Positions 1 to 9,563 are shown, counted from the first letter of the stretch. The stretch: 64,000 nt of DNA from RYN-230 sp963770535 (GCA_963770535.1 CAVYPZ010000004.1:124001-188000); one strand, 5' to 3'. Program-made: numbers and translations. The notes: generated by a model from the sequence alone, not told the origin.

Positions 1-243
1 GTCCCCGTCCTCCAGGACGCGCCGGGCAACCAGCCGCCCGTTGACCCGGGTGCCGTTGCGCGATAACCCCAGGTCGGTCACGTAGGCATAGGGGCCGCGG
101 CGGATGATCTCGGCGTGAAGCCGGGAGACACTCGGATCGCTGAGGCGGACGTCCACCCCACCGCCGCGCCCGACCGTCGTCACGGACTCGCCCAGCGGTA
201 TCACCTCGCCGCTGTCCTCGATGCGTATGTAGGGCCCTTCCAC
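1..243 (-). CDS. FHA-domain protein, N-terminal part (runs off the window)
   Basis: The minus strand reads from a GTG at 243 to the window edge without a stop, 81 codons. The product begins MVEGPYIRIEDSGEVIPLG and continues with the forkhead-associated signature: VGRGGG at about residues 24-29, SVSRLHAEI at about 37-45, and LSRNGTRVNG at about 58-67. FHA domains bind phosphothreonine peptides, and in actinobacteria they often sit in Ser/Thr kinase targets or secretion and cell-wall regulators. The start is supported by a GGGAGG ribosome site at 251-256, seven bases upstream. The rest of the protein lies outside the window, so its full architecture and role cannot be judged. Confidence 0.85.
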   Translation of the reverse strand, partial: MEGPYIRIEDSGEVIPLGESVTTVGRGGGVDVRLSDPSVSRLHAEIIRRGPYAYVTDLGLSRNGTRVNGRLVARRVLEDGD

Positions 244-432
244 GACCGTTCCTCCCGCTTGTCCGAGCAGTCACGGATCTCTCCCCGTGCAGTTACCCTT
301 TCCGGGCAGACTCGTACCCCCTTTTGCTTATGTGGTTTACCCCCCGCGCAGCCTGCCTGGCCGGTGGCCCGGTCACGCCGGCCGGCAGTCGATCATCGCC
401 GGCCGGCGCAGGGAACGTGCAGCCCGCGGAAG

Positions 433-460
433 TACACTTCCGAGCGAGTGATCGGGAGGA
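433..460 (+). promoter_or_regulatory. Probable gltA promoter -10 and ribosome site
   Basis: In the 224-base gap between the divergent FHA gene and citrate synthase, TACACT at 433-438 fits the actinobacterial TANNNT -10 pattern, and a strong GGAGGA ribosome site lies at 455-460, eight bases before the ATG. No convincing -35 was seen. The rest of the gap holds nothing else recognisable. Confidence 0.4.
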
Positions 461-467
461 AGAAGAA

Positions 468-1610
468 ATGGCGGACAAGCCGTCCAAGGGCCTGGCGGAC
501 GTCGTCGCCGCGTCCACTGCACTGAGCGATATCGACGGCCAGGCCGGCCGGCTGTTCTACCGCGGCTATGACATCCACCAGCTCGCCGGCTCTTCGACCT
601 TCGAGGAGATCGCCTACCTGCTGCAGCGCGGGTCGGCGCCGAGCGCCGGCGAGCTGAACGGCTACCGCGCGGAGCTCGTCGCGGGCCGGTCGCTGGGTAC
701 CCTGGCCAGCTCGACGCTGCCGCAGATCGCGGCCAGCCAGGGCCCGATGGAGGCGATGCGCAGCCTGGTCTCACTGGCCAGCGCGGACGACCCGGATGAG
801 AGTTCCAACGCCGCGCCGGCCAACGAGCGGAAGGCCGCCCGGCTCACCGCGCAGCAGCCGATCCTCGTCGCCGCCTACCACGCCGCCCGCGAGGGACGGC
901 CCTGCGTGCCCGCCGATCCCGGCCTCAGCCTGGCGGCCAACTTCCTGCTCCAGCTGCGCGACGCCCCTCCTTCCGCGCGCGACGCCGAGATCCTGGACAC
1001 GTGCCTGGTGCTGCACGCAGACCACACGATGAACGCGTCCACGTTCGCTGCGCGGGTATGCGCGGCCACCTTGTCCGACATGCACTCGGCGGTGGTCGCG
1101 GCGCTCGGCACGCTGAAGGGCCCGCTGCACGGGGGCGCCAACGAGCAGGTGATGCGCGGCCTCGAGGCGATCCGGTCCACGGCCGGGCCCGACCCCGTCG
1201 CCGCGGTCGCCACGGTCGTCTCGGAGCGGCTCGGTGCCGGGGAGAAGATCATGGGCTTCGGGCACCGGGTCTACAAGACCGAGGATCCGCGGGCTACTCA
1301 CCTGCGCCAGCTGTCGGGGGAACTGGCCGCGGCGTCCGGCGACGACACGTACTACCGGATGTCCCGCCAGATGGAGGAAACCGTGTTCGCGGAAAAGGGC
1401 CTCTATCCCAACGTGGACTTCTACGCGGCCACCGTTTACCACTACCTGGGCATCCCGACAGACCTGTTCACCCCGGTGTTCTCGGTCAGCCGGATGGCGG
1501 GCTGGACCGCCCACGTGATGGAACAGCACGCGGACAACAGGCTCATCCGGCCGGACAGCGAGTACATCGGTGAGCGTGACCTCACCTGGGTCGCCCTGAG
1601 CGAGCGGTAG
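468..1610 (+). CDS. gltA: Citrate synthase (or 2-methylcitrate synthase)
   Basis: A 380-residue type I/short citrate synthase that condenses acetyl-CoA with oxaloacetate at the TCA cycle entry. The catalytic residues are visible: His221 in LHGGANEQ, His266 in MGFGHRVYKTEDPR and Asp317 in PNVDFYAATVYHYLGIP. The length matches the Bacillus-type dimeric enzymes of about 370-380 residues. The ATG at 468 was chosen because GGAGGA lies eight bases upstream; the reading frame stays open further 5', but that extension looks like unrelated leader sequence. The downstream DUF3017, icd and mdh genes support a TCA role, although this family cannot be split from methylcitrate synthase by eye. The last codons (L-S-E-R-stop) are echoed in degenerate copies downstream. 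Confidence 0.92.
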   Translation: MADKPSKGLADVVAASTALSDIDGQAGRLFYRGYDIHQLAGSSTFEEIAYLLQRGSAPSAGELNGYRAELVAGRSLGTLASSTLPQIAASQGPMEAMRSLVSLASADDPDESSNAAPANERKAARLTAQQPILVAAYHAAREGRPCVPADPGLSLAANFLLQLRDAPPSARDAEILDTCLVLHADHTMNASTFAARVCAATLSDMHSAVVAALGTLKGPLHGGANEQVMRGLEAIRSTAGPDPVAAVATVVSERLGAGEKIMGFGHRVYKTEDPRATHLRQLSGELAAASGDDTYYRMSRQMEETVFAEKGLYPNVDFYAATVYHYLGIPTDLFTPVFSVSRMAGWTAHVMEQHADNRLIRPDSEYIGERDLTWVALSER

Positions 1611-1745
1611 CAATGAGCCCGGCTGGCCCTGAGCGGGCGGCAGCGATGCGCTCGGCCGGCATCGCCGCGGGCGGTAGCGTTGCTTCCACAGACACGAGTG
1701 AGTGGCAGCGATGCTCACAAGAACACTGAGCGGGCGGTCGTGACC
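1597..1745 (+). repeat. Degenerate direct repeats spanning the gltA stop
   Basis: A 19-base unit close to TGAGCGGGCGGCAGCGATG recurs at 1597-1615 (over the gltA stop), 1630-1648, 1695-1713 and 1727-1745 (over the next gene's GTG). The copies differ at several positions and spacing is irregular. Confidence 0.5.
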
Positions 1746-2321
1746 GACGAGGTAACCGGCATCACACCCCCGGGCCGGCCCGGGGGCGGGGCAGCCTACG
1801 GGCTGGCCGGCACGGCCGCGGCGGGCCGTGGTGCCTGGCCCCCGCCGGAGCGCGGCCCGGCACCGCCCCCCGCGCGGCGCCCTGCGTCCGCGCCGCCCGG
1901 GAACCCGGGGCCGCCGGCGTACCCCGAGCCCGCGGTCCGCCCCCAGCGTCAGGCGGCCCCGAGCGGCCCGCCGGTCCCGCCGAGCGGCCCGCCAGTCCCG
2001 CCGAGCGGCCCGCCGGTCCCGCCGAGCGGCGCCCGGTCGCGCAGGTCCGCCAGCCGGCGGGGAGCGCAGGTCCCGTACGTGATCGTGGTGGCTGGCCTGG
2101 CCGCCGGGCTGGCTTACATCTGGCAGGGACTGCACTCCGTGCGGGCAGGTACGTTTATCTTGGCGGGTGCCCTTTTCGTCGCTGTTACGGCGAGGCTTGC
2201 GCTGCCGGAGCGGCGGGCGGGCATGCTCGCCAGCAGGCGGCGCTACATCGACGTGACGGTGCTGGCCATCCTGGCCATCGGCCTGCTGGTCGCTGGCCTG
2301 GTGCTGCCGACTCCGTCGTAA
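1740..2321 (+). CDS. DUF3017 membrane protein
   Basis: This 193-residue protein has a long Pro/Gly/Ala-rich N-terminus (about residues 1-100) and a C-terminal membrane domain with three hydrophobic segments: about 113-131 (VIVVAGLAAGLAYIW), 139-155 (GTFILAGALFVAVTARL) and 172-190 (IDVTVLAILAIGLLVAG). That C-terminal half is the DUF3017 family, which in Streptomyces lies between folD and mdh/icd. The neighbouring icd and mdh here agree. The function is unknown. The start is the GTG at 1740 (MTDEVTG); no strong ribosome site supports it. A 21-base unit repeated three times at about 1968-2030 encodes PPVPPSG repeats in the linker. Confidence 0.75.
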   Translation: MTDEVTGITPPGRPGGGAAYGLAGTAAAGRGAWPPPERGPAPPPARRPASAPPGNPGPPAYPEPAVRPQRQAAPSGPPVPPSGPPVPPSGPPVPPSGARSRRSASRRGAQVPYVIVVAGLAAGLAYIWQGLHSVRAGTFILAGALFVAVTARLALPERRAGMLASRRRYIDVTVLAILAIGLLVAGLVLPTPS

Positions 2322-2386
2322 CCGTGCCCCAGGGATAACAGCCCGGCGGGCAAGAGCACAGCGCAGTAGGGAAGGAAGTCGGCGGC

Positions 2387-3605
2387 ATGCCCAAGATCAA
2401 GGTAGCCAATCCCGTCGTCGAACTCGACGGCGACGAGATGACGCGGATCATCTGGCGGTTCATCAAGGACCTGCTGATCCTGCCTTACCTGGATATCGAC
2501 CTGAAGTACTACGACCTGTCCGTCGAGAACCGGGACGCCACCGACGACCAGATCACGGTGGACGCGGCCAATGCGATCAAGCAGTACGGGGTCGGGGTCA
2601 AGTGCGCCACCATTACGCCCGATGAGGCCCGCGTCGAGGAGTTCGGGCTGAAGAGGATGTGGCGGTCGCCCAACGGCACCATCCGCAACATCCTCGGCGG
2701 CGTCGTGTTCCGTGAGCCCATCGTGATCGCCAGTGTGCCGCGCTTCGTGCCGGGCTGGACCGAGCCGATCATCATCGGCCGTCACGCGCACGGCGACCAG
2801 TACCGGGCGACGGACTTCGTGGTGCCCTGGCCCGGGCACGGTGCGCATCTCCTACCAGCCGGACGATGGCCAGGGCGAGCCGATCGACCTGGAGGTGTCC
2901 AGGTTCCCCGGCGGCGGCGTGGCCATGGGTATGTACAACTACGACGACTCGATCCGTGACTTCGCCCGGGCCACCATGCGGTACGCCCTGGCGCGCAGCT
3001 ACCCGCTGTACCTGTCCACCAAGAACACCATCCTCAAGGCCTACGACGGCCGGTTCAAGGATCTGTTCCAGGAGATCTACGAGGCCGAGTTCAAAGCCGA
3101 GTTCGAGGCCGCGGGCATCTGGTACGAGCACCGGCTGATCGACGACATGGTCGCCCAGGTGATCAAGGGCCATGGCGGCGTCGTCTGGGCGTGCAAGAAC
3201 TACGACGGCGACGTGGAGTCCGACGTCGTCGCCCAGGGATACGGCTCACTCGGCCTGATGACCAGCGTCCTGATGACCCCGGACGGCAGGACCATGGAGG
3301 CCGAGGCCGCGCACGGCACGGTGACCCGGCACTACCGGCAGCACCAGCAGGGCAAGCCGACCTCGACGAACCCCATCGCCTCGATCTTCGCCTGGACCCG
3401 CGGGCTCGCGCACCGTGGCGAGCTGGACGGCACCCCCGAGGTCACCCGGTTCGCCGAGACCCTGGAGCGGGTGTGCGTGCAGACCGTGGAGGAAGGCAAG
3501 ATGACCAAGGACCTGGCGCTGCTGGTGGGCGAGGACACCCCGTTCCTGACCACAGAGGAATTCCTCACGGCGCTGAGCGAGAACCTCGCGAAGGCGATGG
3601 GCTGA
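2387..3605 (+). CDS. icd: NADP-dependent isocitrate dehydrogenase (one-base frameshift)
   Basis: This is the eukaryote-like homodimeric isocitrate dehydrogenase, converting isocitrate to 2-oxoglutarate. The first frame starts MPKIKVANPVVELDGDEMTR at 2387 and holds the substrate loop (RSPNGTIRNILGG) and the GRHAHGDQYRATDFVVP segment. The frame then breaks. One extra C in the CCC at 2825-2827 turns the expected PGPGTVRISY into an unrelated tail, while the next frame carries on with the correct sequence through MGMYNYDDSIRDFA to EFLTALSENLAKAMG. Without that base the gene encodes 405 residues, the usual length. Because icd is normally single-copy and needed, and both halves are perfectly conserved, a sequence error is more likely than a pseudogene. 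mdh starts 14 bases downstream, so the two are probably cotranscribed. Confidence 0.9.
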
Positions 3606-3619
3606 AAGGAGCACGGGAT

Positions 3620-4577
3620 ATGACCCGCAGTGGCAAGGTAACCGTCGTCGGAGCAGGGTTCTACGGTTCTACTACCGCACAGCGGCTTGCCGAGTACGAC
3701 ATCTTCGATGAGGTCGTGCTCACCGACATCGTCGAGGGCAAGCCGGAGGGGCTGGCCCTCGACATCAGCCAGTCGCGGCCGATCGAGGGCTTCGAGACCA
3801 AGGTCACCGGCCAGACCACCGGCCCCGGCGGCGAAGGCTACGAGGCGATCGGCGGCTCGTCCATCGTGATCGTCACGGCCGGGCTGCCGCGCAAGCCCGG
3901 GATGAGCCGGATGGACCTGATCGGCGTCAACGCCAAGATCGTCCGCTCGGTCGCCGAGAACGTGCTGAAGCACGCTCCCGACGCCGTGCTGATCGTGGTG
4001 TCCAACCCGCTGGATGAGATGACCGCGCTCGCGGCCAAGGTGACCGGGTTCCCCGCGACCCGGGTCCTCGGCCAGGCGGGCATGCTGGACACGGCCCGGT
4101 TCAGCTACTTCGTGGCCGAGAAGCTGGGCGTGCCGGTCGGCTCTGTGCAGACCCTCACGCTCGGCTCGCACGGCGACACCATGGTGCCGGTCCCGTCCGC
4201 GTGCACGGTGGACGGCAAGCCGCTGGCCAGCCTGCTCGGGCAGGACGAGATCGACGCGCTGGTGGAGCGGACCCGTAACGGCGGCGCCGAGATCGTCGGC
4301 CTGCTGAAGACCGGGTCGGCCTACTACGCGCCGTCGGCGGCCGCGGCCCGGATGGCCCGCGCGGTCGCCGAGGACTCCGGCCGTGTGCTGCCGGTGTGTG
4401 CCTGGGTGGACGGCGAGTACGGCATTACCGGTGTCTACCTGGGCGTCGAGGCGGAGATCGGCAAGGCCGGGCGTCCGTTCTGTGGTGCAACGGGACCTGA
4501 CCGACGCCGAACTTGAGGCGCTGCGCGAGGCGGCCGAGGCGGTCCGCGCCAAGCAGGCCGACGTGGCCAGCCTTTAG
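3620..4577 (+). CDS. mdh: Malate dehydrogenase, LDH-like type (frameshift near the 3' end)
   Basis: NAD-dependent oxidation of malate to oxaloacetate. The nucleotide fold is seen in VTVVGAGFYGS (residues 8-17), the substrate loop in GLPRKPGMSR and the catalytic histidine in GSHGDTMVPVP. This is the lactate-dehydrogenase-like MDH class rather than the class used by most Streptomyces. AAAGGA at 3604-3610 sets the ATG at 3620. Near the end the frame is broken: after VEAEIGKAG one extra C at about 4472 diverts the frame, and the correct ending (VRSVVQRDLTDAELEALRE to VASL) continues one frame over to a TAG at 4575-4577. Corrected length is 318 residues, normal for the family. Confidence 0.9.
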
Positions 4578-4634
4578 CCTCACCCACCCATCACCCCACC
4601 CCCACGGGCCCCACGGGTAACACCTCGCCCTTCG

Positions 4635-4680
4635 TGATCATGGACTTACTGGGCCTATACCCCCAGTGTTCCCATGATCA
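4635..4680 (+). repeat. 46-bp palindromic element, copy 1
   Basis: Left arm TGATCATGGACTTACTGGG (4635-4653), eight-base spacer CCTATACC, and right arm CCCAGTGTTCCCATGATCA (4662-4680). The arms are imperfect complements here. The same 19+8+19 layout occurs at 11421-11466 and 31861-31906. It lies between the convergent ends of mdh and the M20 gene, where it could terminate transcription in either direction. Confidence 0.7.
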
Positions 4681-4756
4681 CGAGCGGGGCTTGTGGGCGG
4701 TGGGGCCTACGGGTCTTGTGGGGTCTATGAGTCTTGTGGGGTTTGCGGGGGCAGGG

Positions 4757-4977
4757 GCGGGCTGACGGGCGCCGGTCGGATGCGGGCCGGCTAGGGAGCG
4801 GGCCGGGCCCGGTTAGGGAATTGCGGGGTCCGGGCAGGGGAGGGCTGACGGGGGCCGGTCGGATGCGGGCCGGGGCGTTATGCGGGCCGGGCCGGGGCGG
4901 GGCGGGCGTTGCGGGGGCCGGGGGCTAGGCCGGGGCGGGGCGGGGCGGGCGTTGCGGGGGCCGGGGGCCGGGGGCTA
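4757..4977 (+). repeat. Low-complexity G/C repeats at the 3' end of the M20 gene
   Basis: Two kinds of repeat fill this stretch. A 32-base unit beginning GGGCTGACGGGCGCCGGTCG occurs at about 4757-4790 and again at about 4844-4875. A second unit of about 36-50 bases (GCCGGGGCGGGGCGGGCG ... GGGGGCTAG) occurs at 4891-4927 and 4928-4977. The second copy of that unit contains the CTA that is the minus-strand stop codon of the M20 gene. No gene was seen here. Confidence 0.6.
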
Positions 4978-6188
4978 GGCCGGCACGGGGGCCAGGGCGG
5001 CGGCCAGGCGGCGGAGGGCCAGCTCGGCCAGCAGCGCGGCGCCGTCGGGGAGGACCGCGTCGTCGAATACGGCGTCTGCGGCGTGGTTGAACGGCGCGCT
5101 GGCCGGGTCCGAGCCCGTCCGGGACCGCGCCCAGCATCAGGAACGCCCCGGGTACCTCGTCGAGCACGAACGAGAAGTCCTCAGCTCCCGGCAGCGGATT
5201 GGCCTGCGCGAGCAGCCGCCTCTCCCCGAACAGGTCCGTGACCGTCTGCCCCGCGAACGCGGTCTCGGCCGGGTCGTTGACCGTGACCGGGTACCCGTCG
5301 ATGTAGTCCGCTTCCGCCTGCAGGCCGTGCGCGGCGGCCAGGTCCGCGACCAGCCGCAGGCTAGCGGACCGCACCCGGTCCCGGGCCACCATGGAGAACG
5401 AGCGCACGGTGGCCAGGAAATGGGCCTCGTCCGGCACGATGTTGTCGGCGGTCCCCGCGTGGAAGCTGCCCACCGTGATCACCACCGGGTCGAACACGTC
5501 GAACCGCCTGGTCACCAGCGTCTGCAGGGCAGTGACCATCTCGCAGGCCACCGGGATCGGGTCCTGGGCCAGATGCGGCTGGGACGCATGGCCGCCGTGC
5601 CCGCGGACCGTCACGTCCAGGATGTCGGCGGCGGCCATCATCGAGCCGGGCCGGGTCGAGAACACGCCCCGCGGCAGCTGGGCCGACGACGACGTGCAGG
5701 GCGTACGCGGCCACCGGCCGCCCGCCCGCCGCGCCGAGCAAGCCCTCGCTGATCATGTGGGTCGCGCCGGCCTGGCCCTCCTCGCCCGGCTGGAACATGA
5801 AGATCACGTTCCCGGGCAGCTCGGCCTGCCGGGCGGACAGCATCCGCGCGGCGCCGACCAGCATGGCGGTGTGCAGGTCGTGCCCGCAGGCGTGCATCAC
5901 GCCGGTCACGGCGGACGCGTACGGCAGCCCGGTCCGCTCGGTGATCGGCAGCGCGTCCATGTCGCCGCGCAGCAGCACCGTGGGCCCGGGCCGCCCGCCG
6001 CGCAGCACGCCGGTAACCGAGCTGAGCGAGCGGCCCCGGGTCACCTCCAGCGGCAGGCCGTCCAGCGCAGCCAGCACCCTGGCCTGCGTCCGCGGCAGGT
6101 CGAGCCCGATCTCCGGGTCCTGGTGGATCTGCCTGCGCAGCTCAGTGAGGTCGCCGCCGATCGCGGCCGCGTCATCATGCAGGGACAT
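4975..6188 (-). CDS. M20-family amidohydrolase (two one-base frameshifts)
   Basis: A zinc peptidase-like hydrolase of the HipO/IAA-amino-acid-hydrolase type that cleaves N-acyl amino acids. The N-terminal frame shows LLRGDMDALP, the metal and substrate motif MHACGHDLHTAMLVGAA, and the general-base glutamates in QPGEEGQAGA. The lid domain follows in a second frame (GSMMAAADILDVTVRGHGGH, then GTADNIVPDEAHFLATVRS). The C-terminus in a third frame reads ASAPFNHAADAVFDD to ALAPVPA. Extra bases near 5690 (GTCGTCGTC) and near 5108-5112 (GCTCGGACC on the minus strand) explain both breaks; removing them gives 403 residues, the family norm. The ATG at 6188 overlaps the galK stop by one base, so it is probably cotranscribed with the gal genes. 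The physiological substrate cannot be told. Confidence 0.85.
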
Positions 6189-7369
6189 CAGCGCAGCCTC
6201 CGGGCGCTAGAGGACGGTGGCGCGTCGAGGAACCCGGGATCGGGCCAGCCCCGGCGCCGGAACGCCGCGCAGACCGCGTCGCGCACCTGGCTGCCATCCT
6301 CCGGGATCAGGGCGATCACGGAGCCACCGAACCCGCCGCCCATCATCCGGGCGCCCAGGGCCCCGGACTCCATCGCGGCGTCTACCGCGACGTCCGCCTC
6401 CGGCCAGGAGATCTCGAAGTCATCGCGCAGCGACGCGTGCGACTCGTTCAGCAGCCTTCCTGTCCCGGCCACCTGGCCCCGGCGGAGCAGGGCCGCGGCC
6501 TCGAGGACCCGCTGGTTCTCGGTGATCACATGCCGGGCGCGGCGGCGCAGGACCGGGTCGGCCAGCCCGGCCAGGCTGTCCAGGCCCGGCACGTCGCGCA
6601 GCGTGCGGACGCCGAGCGCACGCGCCGCTTCCTCGCATTCGATGTGCCGCGCGCCGTAGCCGCTCTCGGTCAGCGCATGCCGGGCCCGGGTATCGATGAT
6701 CACCAGGGCCAGCCCGGCCACGGCCGGGTCGAGCGGGACCGGGTCGGCCTCGCCGCTGCGGCAGTCGAGCAGCAGCGCATGACCGGCCTGGCAGAGCAGG
6801 GCCGCGGACTGGTCCATGATCCCGGTCGGCACGCCCACGAAGTCGTTTTCCGCCCGCCTGGCGATGCTCGCCAGCTCCTGGCGGACCACGTCGAGCCCGG
6901 CCAGCTGGGTCAGGGCCAGCGCCACCGCGCACTCCAGTGCGGCCGACGAGGACAGGCCCGCGCCCTGGGGCAGATCCGAATCCACCGCGATCCGGGCCCC
7001 GGGCACCGGGTACCCGGCCTCACGCAGCGCCCAGACCACCCCGGCCGGGTAGGCGGCCCAGCCCTCCACGCTGCCGGGGGCCAGGCCGTCCAGCGCGATC
7101 GTCACCGGCTCCGGGCCGGCCTCCTGCCGCGAGGCCAGCGCGAGCACCCCCGCCCCGGGCACCCCGCCCCCCAGCACCGGGTCCTCCTGCAGCGCGACCG
7201 CGGCGAACGTGCCCCGGTCGAGCGCGAACGGGAGCACGAACCCGTCGTTGTAGTCGGTGTGCTCGCCGATCAGGTTGGCCCGGCCGGGCGCGTGCCACAC
7301 GCCCTCAGGCGTGCTGGCGTACTCCGCGCGGAACCACGCGGCCGCCTCATCCGCGCCCCGCGAAGTCAC
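6188..7369 (-). CDS. galK: Galactokinase
   Basis: A GHMP kinase of 393 residues that phosphorylates galactose to galactose-1-phosphate with ATP. Visible motifs are the galactokinase signature GRANLIGEHTDYNDGFVLP (about residues 28-46), the ATP-binding loop PQGAGLSSSAALE (about 133-145), the region with the catalytic aspartate GVPTGIMDQSA (about 177-187), and MMGGGFGGSVIAL near the C-terminus. The GTG start at 7369 overlaps the galE stop as GTGA, a typical translationally coupled junction. With galE and galT upstream this completes the Leloir pathway from galactose to UDP-glucose and glucose-1-phosphate. No frameshift is visible. Confidence 0.96.
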   Translation of the reverse strand: MTSRGADEAAAWFRAEYASTPEGVWHAPGRANLIGEHTDYNDGFVLPFALDRGTFAAVALQEDPVLGGGVPGAGVLALASRQEAGPEPVTIALDGLAPGSVEGWAAYPAGVVWALREAGYPVPGARIAVDSDLPQGAGLSSSAALECAVALALTQLAGLDVVRQELASIARRAENDFVGVPTGIMDQSAALLCQAGHALLLDCRSGEADPVPLDPAVAGLALVIIDTRARHALTESGYGARHIECEEAARALGVRTLRDVPGLDSLAGLADPVLRRRARHVITENQRVLEAAALLRRGQVAGTGRLLNESHASLRDDFEISWPEADVAVDAAMESGALGARMMGGGFGGSVIALIPEDGSQVRDAVCAAFRRRGWPDPGFLDAPPSSSARRLR

Positions 7370-8379
7370 GAGGCGCGGTCCGGCTCAGCCAGGGCCTCCG
7401 CGGCGGCCCACGCGTCGGCGACCATCGCCCGCAGGTCAAGCCGGGGCTGCCAGCCGAGATCGGCCCGGATCCGGGCGGACGACGCGACCAGCACCGCGGG
7501 GTCCCCGGCCCGCCGCGGCCCCGTCTGGACCGGGATGTCCACCCCGGTGACGGCCCGGCACTCGGCCAGCACCTCGAGGTTGGAGGAGCCGGACTCGCTG
7601 CCGAGGTTGTAGACCCGGTGCCGGCCGGGCTGGCAGGCGCCCAGGGCCATCAGGTGCGCCTGGGCCAGGTCCGCCACGTGGATGTAGTCCCGGACGCAGG
7701 TCCCGTCCGGGGTGGGATAGTCGCTGCCGAACAAGGTCAGCAGGCCGCCGTCGCCGCGCGCCACCGACCGGGCCACGGCGAGCACGTTGGGGATGAGGTG
7801 GGTCTCGGGCGAGTGCCGCTCACCCAGCCACAGCCCCTCAGCCCCGTCGGGCCCGACCTGGCGGTAGGCGCCTGCCACGTTGAAGTACCGCAGGCTCACC
7901 GCGCCAATGCCGTGCATCCGGGCGTACTCCGCCAGCGCCGTGTCCACCGCGACCTTCGATGCCCCGTAGGGGCTGGTCGGCCGGGTGGGCGCGGTTTCCT
8001 CGATCGGCACCTGCTCCGGCTCCCCGTACACCGCGGCGGTGGAGGAGAACACGATCCTCGGCGTCCCGGCCGCCCGCATCGCCTCCAGCAGCGCCAGCGA
8101 GCCGCCCAGGTTGCTTTCCCAGTACAGGGACGGCTTGGCCACCGACTCGCCGACCAGCGATTTGGCCGCGAAATGCAGCACCGCGTCCACGCCGCCGGCC
8201 AGCAGCCGGGCCGCGTCGTCCCGCAGCGTGCCCGCCACGAACGAGGCGCCCGCGGGCACCGCGTCCTCATGTCCCGTGGACAGGTCGTCGAGCACGGTCA
8301 CGTCGTGGCCCCCCGCCACGAGCAGCGCCCCGACCACGCTCCCGATATAACCGGCCCCGCCGGTGACCAGCAGCTTCAC
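7366..8379 (-). CDS. galE: UDP-glucose 4-epimerase
   Basis: An extended short-chain dehydrogenase of 337 residues that interconverts UDP-galactose and UDP-glucose. It starts MKLLVTGGAGYIGS with the NAD-binding GGAGYIG, and the catalytic triad is visible as SSTAAVYG (serine region) and SPYGASK (Tyr-x-x-x-Lys). RYFNVAGA and the C-terminal NLGSESGSS are typical of GalE. The start ATG at 8379 overlaps the galT stop as ATGA and its own stop overlaps galK, so galT-galE-galK form one operon read from galT. It could also supply UDP-galactose for surface polysaccharides. Confidence 0.95.
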   Translation of the reverse strand: MKLLVTGGAGYIGSVVGALLVAGGHDVTVLDDLSTGHEDAVPAGASFVAGTLRDDAARLLAGGVDAVLHFAAKSLVGESVAKPSLYWESNLGGSLALLEAMRAAGTPRIVFSSTAAVYGEPEQVPIEETAPTRPTSPYGASKVAVDTALAEYARMHGIGAVSLRYFNVAGAYRQVGPDGAEGLWLGERHSPETHLIPNVLAVARSVARGDGGLLTLFGSDYPTPDGTCVRDYIHVADLAQAHLMALGACQPGRHRVYNLGSESGSSNLEVLAECRAVTGVDIPVQTGPRRAGDPAVLVASSARIRADLGWQPRLDLRAMVADAWAAAEALAEPDRAS

Positions 8380-9563
8380 CTGGCCTCCCGCAGCCGCTCC
8401 GCTGCCTCCTCAGGCAGGATGTCGTTGATCCACACTCCCATGCCGGACTCCGTTCCCGCGAGGTACTTCAGCTTGCCGGGTGCCCGTCGGACGGTGAGCA
8501 CCTGGAGATGCAGCCCGAACTCCCGGCACGCGAACTCGTCCCGGGCGGGCGCCTGATGCCAGGCGGCGATGTACGGCAGGGCCACGCCGAACAGCGCGTC
8601 GAGGCGGTGCAGCACGTCGAGATACAGGTCGCAGAAGCCGGCCCGCTCGCCGTCATCCAGGGCCGGGATGTCCGGCACCCGCCGGGCCGGGAACAGCTGC
8701 ACCTCGAACGGCCACCGGGCCGCTGCGGGCACGAACGCGGTCCAGTGCTCGTTCCGGGTCACGATCCGGGTGCCCGCCGCGATCTCCCCGGCGACCAGGT
8801 CGTCGAACAGGTTCCCCCGGGCCTGCTGCGCATACTGCCGGGCCTGGGCCAGCATGGTGGCGGTGCGCGGGGTGACGAACGGGAAGCCGTAGATCTGGCC
8901 ATGCGGGTGATGCAGGGTGACCCCGATCTCCTCGCCCCGGTTCTCGAAGCAGTACACCTGCTCTATCCCGTCCATGGCGCCGAGCGTCGCGGTGCGGTCG
9001 GCCCACGCCTCCACGACCGTCCGGGCCCGCTGCGGGGACAGGCCGGCGAACGATCCGTCGTGATCGGAAGTGAAGCAGACCACCTCGCAGCGGCCGTAGG
9101 CCGGCCGCCCCGGCACGCCGCCGGTTTCGGGAGGGCCCGCGGCGGAGCGGGTTCGTTGCGGAGAAGCGGAGCTCAGCCCACTGCCTTCCGGTACCGCCCC
9201 CGGAGGCCAGTGCCCCCCGCCGCGCAGGGAAGGAAAGCGGTTCTCGAACACGACCACGTCGTAGCTGGGGGCCGGGATCTCGGTCGGCCGGCCCGGCCGG
9301 GACGGGTCGAGCGGGCACTCGCCGGGCGGCGGGAGGAACGTGCGGTCCTGGCGGGCGGCCGCGATCACCACCCACTCGCCGCGGAGCGCGTCCCAGCGCA
9401 GCCCGGCATCCGGCTCGCCGCCCGGCCCCGGCATGGGCTGGAGCGGCCTGGTATCCGGCACGTCCGCACGGCCCAGGCCGGGGGCCTCATCGAAGTAGAT
9501 GATCTCCCGGCCGTCGGCGAGGGTGCCGCTGCTCTTCCATACCCCAGGGCTCACGGGACCCAT
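8376..9563 (-). CDS. galT: Galactose-1-phosphate uridylyltransferase
   Basis: A class I GalT of 395 residues, first gene of the gal operon. It exchanges UMP between UDP-glucose and galactose-1-phosphate through a uridylylated histidine; the active-site motif LHHPHGQIYGFPF is at about residues 214-226. The N-terminal half has VVFENRFPSL and the C-terminal half EVQLFPARRVPDI, both typical. Between EGSGL and YGRCEVVCF there is an insertion of about 25 low-complexity residues (SSASPQRTRSAAGPPETGG). Its DNA carries a CGTTGCGGA sequence that recurs elsewhere in the window. The ATG at 9563 is preceded on the minus strand by TAGCGT, a possible -10 unusually near the start. Confidence 0.93.
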   Translation of the reverse strand: MGPVSPGVWKSSGTLADGREIIYFDEAPGLGRADVPDTRPLQPMPGPGGEPDAGLRWDALRGEWVVIAAARQDRTFLPPPGECPLDPSRPGRPTEIPAPSYDVVVFENRFPSLRGGGHWPPGAVPEGSGLSSASPQRTRSAAGPPETGGVPGRPAYGRCEVVCFTSDHDGSFAGLSPQRARTVVEAWADRTATLGAMDGIEQVYCFENRGEEIGVTLHHPHGQIYGFPFVTPRTATMLAQARQYAQQARGNLFDDLVAGEIAAGTRIVTRNEHWTAFVPAAARWPFEVQLFPARRVPDIPALDDGERAGFCDLYLDVLHRLDALFGVALPYIAAWHQAPARDEFACREFGLHLQVLTVRRAPGKLKYLAGTESGMGVWINDILPEEAAERLREAR

